Part shown: positions 8,081 through 14,515 of the stretch, piece after piece | Layout of the letters: every line of letters starts with the position of its first letter | Numbering within the stretch: the first letter of the stretch is position 1 | From: Rhizorhapis suberifaciens | GTDB lineage: Bacteria; Pseudomonadota; Alphaproteobacteria; Sphingomonadales; Sphingomonadaceae | Length of the DNA: 64,000 bases | NCBI RefSeq assembly: GCF_014200045.1 | Contig: NZ_JACHOV010000010.1 | Coordinates: 102,825-166,824 of the forward strand | Direction of reading: 5' to 3' | Program-made: the position numbers and the translations under genes | Notes under the pieces: model-generated | What the model was told of the DNA's origin: nothing | Seen by the model: the letters and a program-made list of their open reading frames with translations, nothing else | Database searches by the model: none

Positions 8081-8298
8081 ACCGCCACCCTCATATCCCC
8101 ATAGACCATCGCCATTGTGGATAGCGGCAGAACGCAGCCGCAGAAGGCGCATTCGGATGTCTGCCTGCCAACGGTCCAATTCGACCGGGTACAGGCCGGA
8201 CAATGGTTCGTCTCGCCTTGGCGATAGAGAATGGCGTATCCCCGTTCCGGCATTGGCTGGCGTTTTTGCCTGACAGGCTTGCGGATGTGTCTTGGCAT
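8077..8298 (-). CDS. Small zinc-ribbon phage protein, 73 aa
   Basis: Basic N-terminus (MPRHIRKPVRQKRQPMPERG) followed by two CxxC knuckles (HCPACTRSNW and ECAFCGCV), a zinc-ribbon arrangement. It is coupled by ATGA to the next gene and probably binds nucleic acid or protein. No closer assignment is possible. Confidence 0.7.
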   Translation of the reverse strand: MPRHIRKPVRQKRQPMPERGYAILYRQGETNHCPACTRSNWTVGRQTSECAFCGCVLPLSTMAMVYGDMRVAV

Positions 8299-8306
8299 GG
8301 TTCCTC

Positions 8307-8804
8307 CTATGATGCCTTCGCAGGCTTGCCGCCGTAGAAGCGGTCCAGAATCTTGAGCGGGTCATTGTCCCGCGCGATCATTTCCTCGACCATCCGGCGC
8401 GCCTCGACCGCGCTGGCATTCCTGCTGCGCCAGAGTTCCCTGTAGAGGTCGCGATATTCGGGCGGACACCATGCCAGCACCGTATCGCTACGCGCCCTGC
8501 CTGCTTGAGCCCTGACCTCTGGCGACAGGTTCTTTGCCCGCACGTCCGGCCGGGACAGCACATCTCGATAGATGCGCCGCCCATGCTCGCGCTTGCGTTC
8601 GACCATCTCCGGGTCGGCCATGACGCGCTTCGTCAGATCCTGAACTTTCTTGCGCGCCTTGGCCCTATTGTCCGGGTCGTCGTAGTGGGCGCGGATATTC
8701 TGCACCCGCTTGGTATGGATCGCCGGGTCGCTGTTCATCCACTTGGCGGCACAGGACCAGCAACGCTTGGCCTTGCGGCTTTTCGGATGGGTGCATTCGG
8801 TCAC
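8307..8804 (-). CDS. Basic cysteine-containing phage protein, 165 aa
   Basis: N-terminal CTHPKSRKAKRCWSCAAKWM looks like a zinc knuckle (C-x2-H...C-x2-C), followed by a highly charged Arg/Lys-rich helical region and a helical C-terminus (CPPEYRDLYRELWRSRNAS). The composition suggests DNA or RNA binding. Its start overlaps the stop of the acyl carrier protein gene by 4 nt (ATGA). Confidence 0.7.
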   Translation of the reverse strand: MTECTHPKSRKAKRCWSCAAKWMNSDPAIHTKRVQNIRAHYDDPDNRAKARKKVQDLTKRVMADPEMVERKREHGRRIYRDVLSRPDVRAKNLSPEVRAQAGRARSDTVLAWCPPEYRDLYRELWRSRNASAVEARRMVEEMIARDNDPLKILDRFYGGKPAKAS

Positions 8805-9046
8805 GCCGGCACACCCATTTTCTTGGCTACCATGTCGACGAGATCACCGACGGTCTTGCATCCCTGAGCCTCAAGGTCCGAGAAATGCAGGCCGTGCGCG
8901 TCTTCGATCATCATCACGATCTCCAGCATGTCGAGGCTGTCGCCGCCCAGGTCGCACTGGATGTCGGCGTTCGGGTTGCTGGCTTGCTCATCGGTGACGC
9001 CAAGGCATTCCTTGACGGCGGTGGCTACGATTTCGGTGGGGGTCAT
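8801..9046 (-). CDS. Phage-encoded acyl carrier protein
   Basis: 81 residues, the size of a free-standing ACP. The 4'-phosphopantetheine attachment motif is GGDSLDMLEIVM with Ser37; the flanking acidic helix II and a terminal VGDLVDMVAKK helix fit the four-helix ACP fold. ACPs carry acyl chains as thioesters for fatty-acid or lipid synthesis in the cytoplasm. No acyltransferase or ketosynthase gene lies beside it in the operon, so it would have to use host enzymes or act otherwise. The start at 9046 gives a one-base overlap (TGATG) with the upstream gene; a longer N-terminal extension has low-complexity readthrough. A prophage ACP is uncommon; a second ACP-like function (for example a protein-protein bait) is possible. 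Confidence 0.9.
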   Translation of the reverse strand: MTPTEIVATAVKECLGVTDEQASNPNADIQCDLGGDSLDMLEIVMMIEDAHGLHFSDLEAQGCKTVGDLVDMVAKKMGVPA

Positions 9047-9702
9047 CAGAATTCGTCCTCGTCCGCAAAAGCCTCGCCCCGCTGCTCGTCTGCTGGCCCT
9101 TCGACAGCCAGGTCGAGACGGCGCGCGTGCAAAACGTCGGCGCAATCCCGGTGCAGTTCCGGACGCTTGGCCTTGAGCTCGTCCAGCTTGGCCGCCTTAT
9201 CGGCGGCGAACGCCTCCAGTTCGTCGAGGCTGTTGAAGCTGTTGACCTTGCCGATGTAGGCGCTTGCCCATTTGGCGGCGGGGTCGTCATTGGCTCGTTG
9301 TACTGGAGCATTGGCGAGCGGCTTGACGGTGTAGGGTGCGCGCTTGCCGCGCGTGGCGGTCAAAGCCATCACCATTTCGCGATCGATGTCAGAAAGGTGA
9401 CTGATACGGATACCGCCCACTTCCATGCCGCCCCATTTCACCTTTGGATCGCGATAGAGCGTGACGGCGCGCCCGACATATGCTTTTGCATCCGGACCCC
9501 ATGCAGCGACGAGAACGCGACACATAGACTTGCACGGCTTCCACGGGCGTCCGCCGTCGTCATCATAGTGAATCGTTACCGGCTGCTCTGTGCCGGGCCG
9601 GATATCCACTTCGGCAATCCGGATCGTGAGCGGTCCTGCGATCAGGTCGTCGGCGGATATCTGGTCGCTTTTAGGCACAATGACTGGCGTCATGTCGTTC
9701 AT
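9046..9702 (-). CDS. Conserved phage protein of the exonuclease cassette
   Basis: 218 residues. PKSDQISADDLIAGPLTIRI and KPCKSMCRVLVAAWGPDAK, followed by YVGRAVTLYRDPKVKWGGM, recur in a phage family commonly encoded beside YqaJ/lambda-type exonucleases. A role with single-strand annealing or DNA binding in recombination is inferred from this partnership and is not shown. The C-terminus is acidic. It lies 12 bases downstream of the exonuclease gene. Confidence 0.75.
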   Translation of the reverse strand: MNDMTPVIVPKSDQISADDLIAGPLTIRIAEVDIRPGTEQPVTIHYDDDGGRPWKPCKSMCRVLVAAWGPDAKAYVGRAVTLYRDPKVKWGGMEVGGIRISHLSDIDREMVMALTATRGKRAPYTVKPLANAPVQRANDDPAAKWASAYIGKVNSFNSLDELEAFAADKAAKLDELKAKRPELHRDCADVLHARRLDLAVEGPADEQRGEAFADEDEF

Positions 9703-9714
9703 GGTCTTTTCCCT

Positions 9715-10470
9715 TCAAACAAACATTTCTTGTTCAACGCGGCGCTCGGTCGCGATCATCTTGCGCGCGGCAACCGTCGCCTCGTAGATCGCCAGCTTGT
9801 CGGCGAGTTTGGCTTCAAAGGCTGCGGCCGCCGTCTCGATGGCTTCCTGAATGACCGGATCGGCATGCACCCGCATGACCGCCATGGGCAGGCCGCCACT
9901 GTACGAAACGAGGTCGCACCAGGCGCGCTCTGTCACGAGCATTCCGGTCTGGCACTGGATCACGTAATCGGCGGGGATTGTCTCACCCTTGTCCACGCCG
10001 ACATTCTCGACGATCGTCTGCACCTGATATTTCTGCCGGCGGCTCTTGCATTCAATCAGGCCATCGTCACCGACCAACGCATCCGGGCTGTAACCGATCG
10101 TAAAGCCCCATTTATCGTTGGTGATGAACCCAATTTCTTTCACCGGCGCGAAATTCTTGTGGTAGAGCATCCGGGCCTCGGTCTCGTCATCACGCCCGCG
10201 CAGCATGTCATCTGAGATGTAGTGCGGCTCGACATAGCCGGTGATGCGCTGGCCAAGGAGTTCGTAAAGGTGCGCGCGCGTCTTGTCGTTGTCAGCAACC
10301 TTGAGCGTCGGCGTGATAATCAATTTCATCTCGCTCGCCGTGAGTAAGCCGCAGCGCTCAGCCAGCCATTCATCCGAACCCTGGATCAAGTCTTTGTGAT
10401 AGGTGATGTGGGAGCCAGCAAGGGGAAGGTTATTGGCCTTCCCCCCTCCCTGCTGAGAAACTTGGGTCAC
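9715..10470 (-). CDS. YqaJ/lambda-type 5'-3' exonuclease
   Basis: 251 residues. It processively degrades one strand of double-stranded DNA ends for phage recombination. Family features: QGSDEWLAERCGLLTASEM near 30-48, the RGRDDETEARMLY block near 91-103, and the PD-(D/E)XK catalytic core SPDALVGDDGLIECKSRR with Asp130, Glu140 and Lys142. A conserved Gln (VIQCQTGM) follows. Length is normal. Its start overlaps by 4 nt the gene for the Cys-Ser repeat protein. Confidence 0.9.
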   Translation of the reverse strand: MTQVSQQGGGKANNLPLAGSHITYHKDLIQGSDEWLAERCGLLTASEMKLIITPTLKVADNDKTRAHLYELLGQRITGYVEPHYISDDMLRGRDDETEARMLYHKNFAPVKEIGFITNDKWGFTIGYSPDALVGDDGLIECKSRRQKYQVQTIVENVGVDKGETIPADYVIQCQTGMLVTERAWCDLVSYSGGLPMAVMRVHADPVIQEAIETAAAAFEAKLADKLAIYEATVAARKMIATERRVEQEMFV

Positions 10471-11246
10471 AGTGCGGCCTCTGCCTCTGCAAGCTTGCGC
10501 ATGTCCTCAAGCGCGGCTTCGTTGCCGTCATAGAAGCGGCACGGATTGATCGGCGCTCCGCTTTCACGGTAGATCAGCATTGCTGCCAGTTCAGTGTTGA
10601 AGCGCGTTTCGAGCGCCTTACCCTTCTCACCAGCCAGAGTAACCACCCAACCGGCCCGGCAATGCGTCGTCTCGCAGGTGTGCCACGTATCCATATCCAA
10701 GGCGTTTGGCTGCGATACGGCGGCGTAGACCTTGCTATGAATGTTATCGATGGTCGGTATTTCAACCGACTCGCTGGCGGTGCCTTTTTTGTCCGAGCAG
10801 TCCGAGCAGCGCGAGCAGTACGAGCAGTCCGAGCAGTCCGAGCAGTACGAGCAGCGCGAGCAGTCCGAGCAGTCCGAGCAGTACGAGCAGCGCGAGCAGT
10901 CCGAGCAGCGCGAGCAGTACGAGCAGTACGAGCAGCGCGAGCAGTGCGAGCAGCCCGAGCAGTCCGAGCAGTCCGAGCAGTACGAGCAGTCCGAGCAGTC
11001 CGAGCAGCGCGAGCAGTCCGAGCAGTCCGAGCAGCGCGAGCAGTCCGAGCAGTCCGAGCAGTCCGAGCAGTACGAGCAGTCCGAGCAGTCCGAGCAGTCC
11101 GAGCAGTACGAGCAGTTGATACAATTATCGCAATCGATCAGCGAACGAATTGCTTCTTCTGCGGCCTCACGCGAACCATAGCGCGCGATCTCATTGCGGT
11201 TGCCGCGCTCATCCCAAAGCCAGCCTTCCTTTTCGGTGATGTTCAT
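10467..11246 (-). CDS. Cys-Ser-X tandem-repeat phage protein
   Basis: 259 residues in three parts: a 44-residue N-terminal region (MNITEKEGWLWDERGNRNEI, then DCDNCIN), an uninterrupted array of 36 tripeptides Cys-Ser-X (residues 45-152, X mostly Asp, Tyr or Arg), and a C-terminal domain (from about 165) with DMDTWHTCETTHCRAGWVV that I recognise from many unrelated phage proteins. A cysteine at every third residue is extreme for a cytoplasmic protein; it could form a triangular helix, a metal-rich rod, or a disulfide-capped solenoid. It is coupled downstream to the exonuclease by ATGA. Function unknown. The frame is maintained through the whole array, so selection for the protein is likely. 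Confidence 0.8.
   Translation of the reverse strand: MNITEKEGWLWDERGNRNEIARYGSREAAEEAIRSLIDCDNCINCSYCSDCSDCSDCSYCSDCSDCSDCSRCSDCSDCSRCSDCSDCSYCSDCSDCSGCSHCSRCSYCSYCSRCSDCSRCSYCSDCSDCSRCSYCSDCSDCSYCSRCSDCSDKKGTASESVEIPTIDNIHSKVYAAVSQPNALDMDTWHTCETTHCRAGWVVTLAGEKGKALETRFNTELAAMLIYRESGAPINPCRFYDGNEAALEDMRKLAEAEAAL
10791..11114 (-). repeat. 36 x 9-bp in-frame tandem repeat (Cys-Ser-X)
   Basis: Thirty-six contiguous 9-bp units, read on the plus strand as variants of TCCGAGCAG, TACGAGCAG or CGCGAGCAG; the variable codon gives Asp, Tyr, Arg, once Gly and once His. Unit length is invariant, so expansion or contraction never breaks the frame. There are no spacers, so this is not a CRISPR array. Confidence 0.97.
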
Positions 11247-11266
11247 ATTTCCTCCTGAAAATCAGT

Positions 11267-11491
11267 TCAAAGCGTGGCCTGGGCCACCTCCCACAGAATT
11301 TGAGCAGCTATGGCGAACCCCATAACGAACACGAAAAGACCGGCGACAACCCAACCGATCACGCCTGAGGGTTCGTCGGCGCTCTCACAGTCCTCCTGTT
11401 CAGCCTTCATCCGAAGTGCATCACGAAGTTTGTCTGCGGCTGCGTCAACGTGTGGCGCGGTCCAGCGGTCAACGGGGGTTTGCATGGTCAT
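11267..11491 (-). CDS. Small single-span membrane protein, 74 aa
   Basis: A soluble, charged N-terminal half (VDAAADKLRDALRMKAEQED) followed by one clear transmembrane helix (VIGWVVAGLFVFVMGFAIAA). Start at 11491, or at the ATG two codons later. Likely an inner-membrane protein with its N-terminus in the cytoplasm; a superinfection-exclusion role is conceivable but only by analogy with other small early membrane proteins. Confidence 0.65.
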   Translation of the reverse strand: MTMQTPVDRWTAPHVDAAADKLRDALRMKAEQEDCESADEPSGVIGWVVAGLFVFVMGFAIAAQILWEVAQATL

Positions 11492-11494
11492 GCC

Positions 11495-11848
11495 TCAACC
11501 CTTCACCGGCAAGGCATCGACAGCATCCCGGAAGCTAGCCGGGGCCGCATCATGCTCGCGGATCAAATTGAGAACCGCTTCCTTGCATTCCGCGGCCGTC
11601 TTGAGAACCTTCTGCTGTTCCTTCGCCTTCTCGACCTTAGCCCACATATCGGCTATCGCGGCTTCCAGTGTGTAGCCTCTGCCATGACAGCCAGTGTCGC
11701 GAATAACATCGCCCTTTGGCCAGTAGCAGGAAGCACCCCAATTACCGGTCGCATTCGGAGCGAATACACAAAATCCTGGTGCATCAATCGCGCCAATGAA
11801 TTCATGCGCGATTTGGGCATAAGTCTTCGTCATCGTGGTCATGTTCAT
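11495..11848 (-). CDS. Hypothetical phage protein, 117 aa
   Basis: I choose the ATG at 11848 because it overlaps the upstream stop as ATGA. The N-terminal half (FIGAIDAPGFCVFAPN...WGASCYWPKGDVIRDTGCHG) looks like a small beta-rich domain, and the C-terminal half is helical and charged. No recognised family. Confidence 0.65.
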   Translation of the reverse strand: MNMTTMTKTYAQIAHEFIGAIDAPGFCVFAPNATGNWGASCYWPKGDVIRDTGCHGRGYTLEAAIADMWAKVEKAKEQQKVLKTAAECKEAVLNLIREHDAAPASFRDAVDALPVKG

Positions 11849-12072
11849 CTCCATTCACTAGGTTCAGGGCGCACCGAAACAGGCTCACGGCCATGCGCCA
11901 GCGCTGAAAGACGCTTGATCTCGCCCACAGCCGACTGCGGAACATCGCGGCGATCCAGAAGCTCGCCCAATATCCAGAGGGCGTGACAGCCGTCATTGGT
12001 CAGGCTCGCTTCGAATAGTTCGTTGGCAATGTGACGGACGGCTCCAATCAGGAGAAAGCGCTCATGGCTCAT
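11845..12072 (-). CDS. Hypothetical phage protein, 75 aa
   Basis: Start at 12072 ([19 protein letters not shown]), set by the ATGA overlap with the upstream gene. Mostly helical; LTNDGCHALWILGELLDRR may form a core helix pair. No recognised family. Confidence 0.6.
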   Translation of the reverse strand: MSHERFLLIGAVRHIANELFEASLTNDGCHALWILGELLDRRDVPQSAVGEIKRLSALAHGREPVSVRPEPSEWR

Positions 12073-12299
12073 GACGCACCTCCAACAACCTTGCCCCACT
12101 CTTCCCGGCCAAAGATCGCGATGCCAGCGGCCCTAATGCGATCATTGATGACCATGGGTGGAGACGGGCGCGCCTGGATAAGCTGGTCGACCGTCATCCC
12201 GTTCTCGCGGGCAGTGTCGAGTAGATCGACGTCGCCGCGTTCTGTGTGAACCAGCCTGATCGTCTCTAGGGCGTCTGCCTTGCGGAGTGCGGGTTGCAT
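12069..12299 (-). CDS. Hypothetical phage protein, 76 aa
   Basis: [19 protein letters not shown], with a helical N-terminus and a [23 protein letters not shown] C-terminus that could be a small DNA-binding helix pair. It abuts the stop of the upstream repeat protein with no gap and overlaps the next gene by 4 nt. Confidence 0.6.
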   Translation of the reverse strand: MQPALRKADALETIRLVHTERGDVDLLDTARENGMTVDQLIQARPSPPMVINDRIRAAGIAIFGREEWGKVVGGAS

Positions 12300-12965
12300 T
12301 TAAGCCTCCACACGGTCCAGAGCGGAGACCATGCCGTCCGCAAGACGCTTCCAGGCGTAGGCGTAGGCGTAGGCGTAGGCGTCGGCGTAGGCGTAGGCGT
12401 TGGCGTTGGCGTTGGCGTCGGCGTCGGCGTAGGCGTAGGCGTAGGCGTAGGCGTCGGCGTAGGCGTAGGCGTTGGCGTTGGCGTCGGCGTCGGCGCTTTT
12501 CAGAACTGGTCGCCACTCATCTGCGCCGGTCTTCTCGCCAGCCAAGGCCCGCTGGTGAAGCGCCTGCAATGCCTTGTGCGGGGCTGTATCGCGTTTGCGG
12601 ATTTCAGAAGCTTCAATGCCCAACTGGCAGACCGTGTTTGCATGCCAATCGTGAATGACGCTGAAGGGAACATTGCCGCCGATCCGGTCGAGCGCCTTGT
12701 AGAAGCGTAGGCCCCAGTCCTTGGCATCGTCGAACTTCTGCCGGTCGAAAAATCCGGGAACCATCTGTGCCAGCCAGCGCGGCATGATCGCCGCAGGGCA
12801 TTGCGCAGGGCCGTCCACCACATCGCCCAGAACACCAAGCGCGCAAGCGAGCTGCCGTCCGTCCAGTTCGGTGTGCCACTGCTGTTGGATAAGGCGCTCT
12901 TCGTTGAAAGCCGCTTCGTAGCGGGCAAGAGCTTCAGCGGTCGTCGTCGCAATGTCCATCTTCAT
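12300..12965 (-). CDS. First gene of the leftward operon: protein with an Ala-X repeat tail
   Basis: 221 residues. The N-terminal about 155 residues are an ordinary soluble domain ([40 protein letters not shown]). Residues 158-204 form an alternating array in which every second residue is Ala and the partner is Asp, Asn or Tyr, then [16 protein letters not shown] closes the protein. The array has a higher-order duplication (a block of about 23-25 residues occurs twice). Similar Ala-(Tyr/Asp/Asn) arrays occur in other phage proteins, with no function known to me. It is the promoter-proximal gene of the early leftward operon. Confidence 0.75.
   Translation of the reverse strand: MKMDIATTTAEALARYEAAFNEERLIQQQWHTELDGRQLACALGVLGDVVDGPAQCPAAIMPRWLAQMVPGFFDRQKFDDAKDWGLRFYKALDRIGGNVPFSVIHDWHANTVCQLGIEASEIRKRDTAPHKALQALHQRALAGEKTGADEWRPVLKSADADANANAYAYADAYAYAYAYADADANANANAYAYADAYAYAYAYAWKRLADGMVSALDRVEA
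12354..12494 (-). repeat. 6-bp in-frame tandem repeat (Ala-Tyr/Asp/Asn)
   Basis: Plus-strand units GCGTAG, GCGTCG and GCGTTG repeat without interruption and encode Ala-Tyr, Ala-Asp and Ala-Asn. A roughly 70-bp block is duplicated within the array. All units are 6 bp, so length changes keep the frame. Confidence 0.95.
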
Positions 12966-13001
12966 TCCCCATCACCGGTTGGTGTCTATGGGGAAAGCAT
13001 A

Positions 13002-13048
13002 TATGCGCATACGCATAAGCGCAATGCAAATTTATGCGTTCATGCATT
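13002..13048 (-). promoter_or_regulatory. Left operator pair and probable early leftward promoter
   Basis: Two pseudo-palindromes lie 31 bp apart centre to centre: TATGCG-CATA-CGCATA (13002-13017, perfect) and TATGCG-TTCA-TGCATT (13033-13048, imperfect). On the minus strand a possible -35 (TTGCAT, 13029-13024) and -10 (CATATA, 13005-13000) flank the perfect operator with an 18-bp spacing, so a bound repressor would block transcription of the operon starting at 12965. The same operator type recurs between the repressor and cro. Confidence 0.65.
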
Positions 13049-13186
13049 TTTTATTTTGGTCGGCTAAATGTCGTCGGTATGACATAGTAGCAGCGTGCAC
13101 GTTACGCAGCCGTCATCAATCCTCCACTGGACATGTTGGAGATTGGTTGAAAGAACGTTTGATGAACATTGCGGACGGGGATAGGT

Positions 13187-13480
13187 ATGCGGATAGAACA
13201 ATATTTACATCAGCAGTTGCCGGGCTGCGATAAAGGCTGCCCAAATTGCACTGTTAGATGTTCCGTTGCCGCAATGATGTTTAATGTACTGGAAACTGAA
13301 GTTAATCGTCTTCGGAAACGGGTGGAAGTGTTTCACGATGATGGCGCGGAAGACGAGCTACGGTTTGCGCTAAAGCACCTGGAAGCATCTGAGCAAGCCT
13401 TCGAGCGATTACGTCAGGATCGGCCTCACCAAGCGATTCGAGTATTTGCGAAAACATCTCAGTCAGCACGTCTGAATTAG
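13187..13480 (+). CDS. Doubtful small ORF antisense to the repressor 3' end
   Basis: 97 residues from the ATG at 13187 (MRIEQYLHQQLPGCDKGCP). The N-terminal part has two CxxC-like clusters (CDKGCPNCTVRC) and the middle is charged helical. The last 60% lies antisense to the repressor coding region, and no ribosome-binding site is clear. It could be a real regulator transcribed over the repressor, or chance. I lean to chance. Confidence 0.25.
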   Translation: MRIEQYLHQQLPGCDKGCPNCTVRCSVAAMMFNVLETEVNRLRKRVEVFHDDGAEDELRFALKHLEASEQAFERLRQDRPHQAIRVFAKTSQSARLN

Positions 13481-13778
13481 GCAAGTGGACAGGCAGCATT
13501 AGCGTGCTGCCCTCGTAGGCGAATGTGGGAGTCAGGGCCTTCCCGTTATCCTCTGCTATAAGTCTCGTGGTGAGTTCATGGACCGAACGACCGGCGTGGG
13601 CAGCCAGCTTTACGAGTTGCTCACCCTTAGGCTCAGCGCCCCCTTCCCATCTTGACACGGTTCCTTGGCTGACGCCGATCAACTCAGCGAACAGTTCCTG
13701 CTTCAGCCCGCTAGTCAGCCTGAGGTGTTTTACGTTTGCCGCCAAAATTTCGTTCATGGCCGCAGATAAGCCACCCAT
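13302..13778 (-). CDS. CI-like prophage repressor (HTH_XRE)
   Basis: 158 residues; the start at 13778 is set by a strong AGGAGG 7 bases upstream of ATG. An XRE-type helix-turn-helix occupies about 10-62 (ANVKHLRLTSGLKQELFAEL, IGVSQGTVSRWEGGAEPKGE). The C-terminal region is short and has no Ser/Lys S24 peptidase motif, so classic RecA-triggered self-cleavage is not evident and induction may use another route. It is divergent from the Cro-like gene, with two operators in the gap (13791-13838). It would hold both early promoters off in the lysogen. Confidence 0.85.
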   Translation of the reverse strand: MGGLSAAMNEILAANVKHLRLTSGLKQELFAELIGVSQGTVSRWEGGAEPKGEQLVKLAAHAGRSVHELTTRLIAEDNGKALTPTFAYEGSTLMLPVHLPNSDVLTEMFSQILESLGEADPDVIARRLAQMLPGALAQTVARLPRHHRETLPPVSEDD

Positions 13779-13790
13779 TGCGAATCCTCC

Positions 13791-13838
13791 TATTCGCTTA
13801 TGCATAACATGCTTGACCTTCATATTCGCATGCGCATA
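13791..13838. promoter_or_regulatory. Right operator pair between repressor and cro
   Basis: TATTCG-CTTA-TGCATA (13791-13806) and TATTCG-CATG-CGCATA (13823-13838), centres 32 bp apart, matching the left operator pair in both half-site sequence and spacing. The second site lies between the -35 and -10 of the rightward promoter. An isolated CGCATA half-site lies at 13843-13848. Confidence 0.7.
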
Positions 13839-13840
13839 AT
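13813..13840 (+). promoter_or_regulatory. Rightward early promoter (cro promoter)
   Basis: TTGACC (13813-13818), 16-bp spacer, CATAAT (13835-13840). Initiation about 7 bases downstream would fall on or next to the cro ATG at 13848, so the transcript would be leaderless or nearly so. The spacer contains an operator. Confidence 0.65.
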
Positions 13841-13847
13841 AGCGCAT

Positions 13848-14048
13848 ATGGATTACATCCGAGCAATACGCCGAAAGATTGGCCTCTCCCAAGCTGAGCT
13901 GGGGGCGGCCCTTGGTCTCCACCAAACCAGCATTTCCCGAATGGAAACAGGGGATTTGCCGGTCGATGCGCGCACGAAACTTGCACTGGACGCGCTACTT
14001 CAGAGGTTCAACGCAGGAGAGTTAGGCAAGAAGGATAGGGCGGCATGA
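13848..14048 (+). CDS. Cro-like regulator (HTH_XRE)
   Basis: 66 residues from ATG 13848 (MDYIRAIRRKIGLSQAELG). The XRE helix-turn-helix covers almost the whole protein (LSQAELGAALGLHQTSISRM). There is no Shine-Dalgarno sequence: the upstream bases are operator and -10 sequence, supporting a leaderless message. As in lambda-type switches it would compete with the repressor and favour lytic growth. Its stop overlaps the next small ORF as ATGA. Confidence 0.85.
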   Translation: MDYIRAIRRKIGLSQAELGAALGLHQTSISRMETGDLPVDARTKLALDALLQRFNAGELGKKDRAA

Positions 14049-14134
14049 TCGATCCACTGATCATCTTCTGCTTCGCCCTCGTCGCGCAAGCATTCGCCGC
14101 TTTCCCGTTCCTCGTCTTCATGCCGAGGCTGTGA
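14045..14134 (+). CDS. 29-aa hydrophobic peptide coupled to cro
   Basis: ATG overlaps the cro stop (ATGA) and the frame encodes a nearly all-hydrophobic peptide (MIDPLIIFCFALVAQAFAAF, ending in PFLVFMPRL). It would be a single membrane helix. Its stop (TGA) is followed directly by the ATG at 14135. Position and coupling argue for translation; function unknown. Confidence 0.5.
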   Translation: MIDPLIIFCFALVAQAFAAFPFLVFMPRL

Positions 14135-14515
14135 ATGGGTGCCGCGGTCATCTCTTTCAGTTGGGCCATTCCCGGCCCAGGCGCGGCGGCTGTCATCGCA
14201 ACGGCTCCCCGCCGCGCCAACCCTATACCCGTCCCCTCCTTTCACAGCCGACCGCCAGCGCGGCTGAAACGTCCGGCATGCGCATTGCGTCAACGCGGTG
14301 GGGTCAACGGGTTTGGATACACGGCCGCGAATGTCGGAAAGCTGGCAACTTTTCAGAAAACCGGCACGGGCCGGGTCGCACTTGTCCCGTGCCGGTTCCC
14401 CATGATCGCGGCCGAAACCGCGAAGCCTTCCCTCGGGTCGCTCCAGAGGGTGGCGGGAGCGGAGATCATTCGCCCCGCCGCTTTGGTTTTTAACTCCTTT
14501 CATCATGGAGCGTAA
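14135..14515 (+). CDS. Possible Ash-like ORF overlapping a structured RNA element
   Basis: 126 codons starting directly after the previous stop. The translation contains PPARLKRPACALRQ, while the +2-shifted frame of the same DNA contains TASAAETSGMRIAS. Both peptides remind me of ORFs annotated as Ash-family or hypothetical in many proteobacterial prophages, which suggests the nucleotide sequence, not the protein, is conserved. I therefore keep this as a low-confidence CDS and favour the RNA interpretation (see the ncRNA feature). Confidence 0.3.
   Translation: MGAAVISFSWAIPGPGAAAVIATAPRRANPIPVPSFHSRPPARLKRPACALRQRGGVNGFGYTAANVGKLATFQKTGTGRVALVPCRFPMIAAETAKPSLGSLQRVAGAEIIRPAALVFNSFHHGA
14241..14400 (+). 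ncRNA. C4-antisense/P4-CI-like regulatory RNA candidate
   Basis: Two hairpins are visible. The first is CAGCCG (14245-14250) pairing with CGGCTG (14261-14266), followed by AAACGTCCGGCATGCGCA, a string I associate from memory with C4-type antisense RNAs of P1/P4-like phages. The second is a perfect 12-bp stem AACCGGCACGGG (14359-14370) / CCCGTGCCGGTT (14386-14397) with a 15-nt loop. It sits between cro and the first early rightward gene, the place of immunity or anti-repressor control RNAs in related phages. Boundaries are approximate. Confidence 0.45.

Noticed and set aside
10662..11258. Long plus-strand ORFs (Arg-Ala-Val, Ser-Ser-Pro and Glu-Gln repeats) opposite the Cys-Ser-X gene
   Set aside because: They are shadows of the 9-bp tandem repeat, which is open in several frames. 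Only the leftward frame has unique flanking domains and operon coupling.
10791..12494. CRISPR array
   Set aside because: The repeats are contiguous 9-bp and 6-bp units with no spacers and lie in coding frames.
12287..12710. Plus-strand ORFs of Gly-Val and Arg repeats opposite the Ala-X gene
   Set aside because: They are open only because the 6-bp repeat lacks stops in all frames; no start context or conserved flanks.
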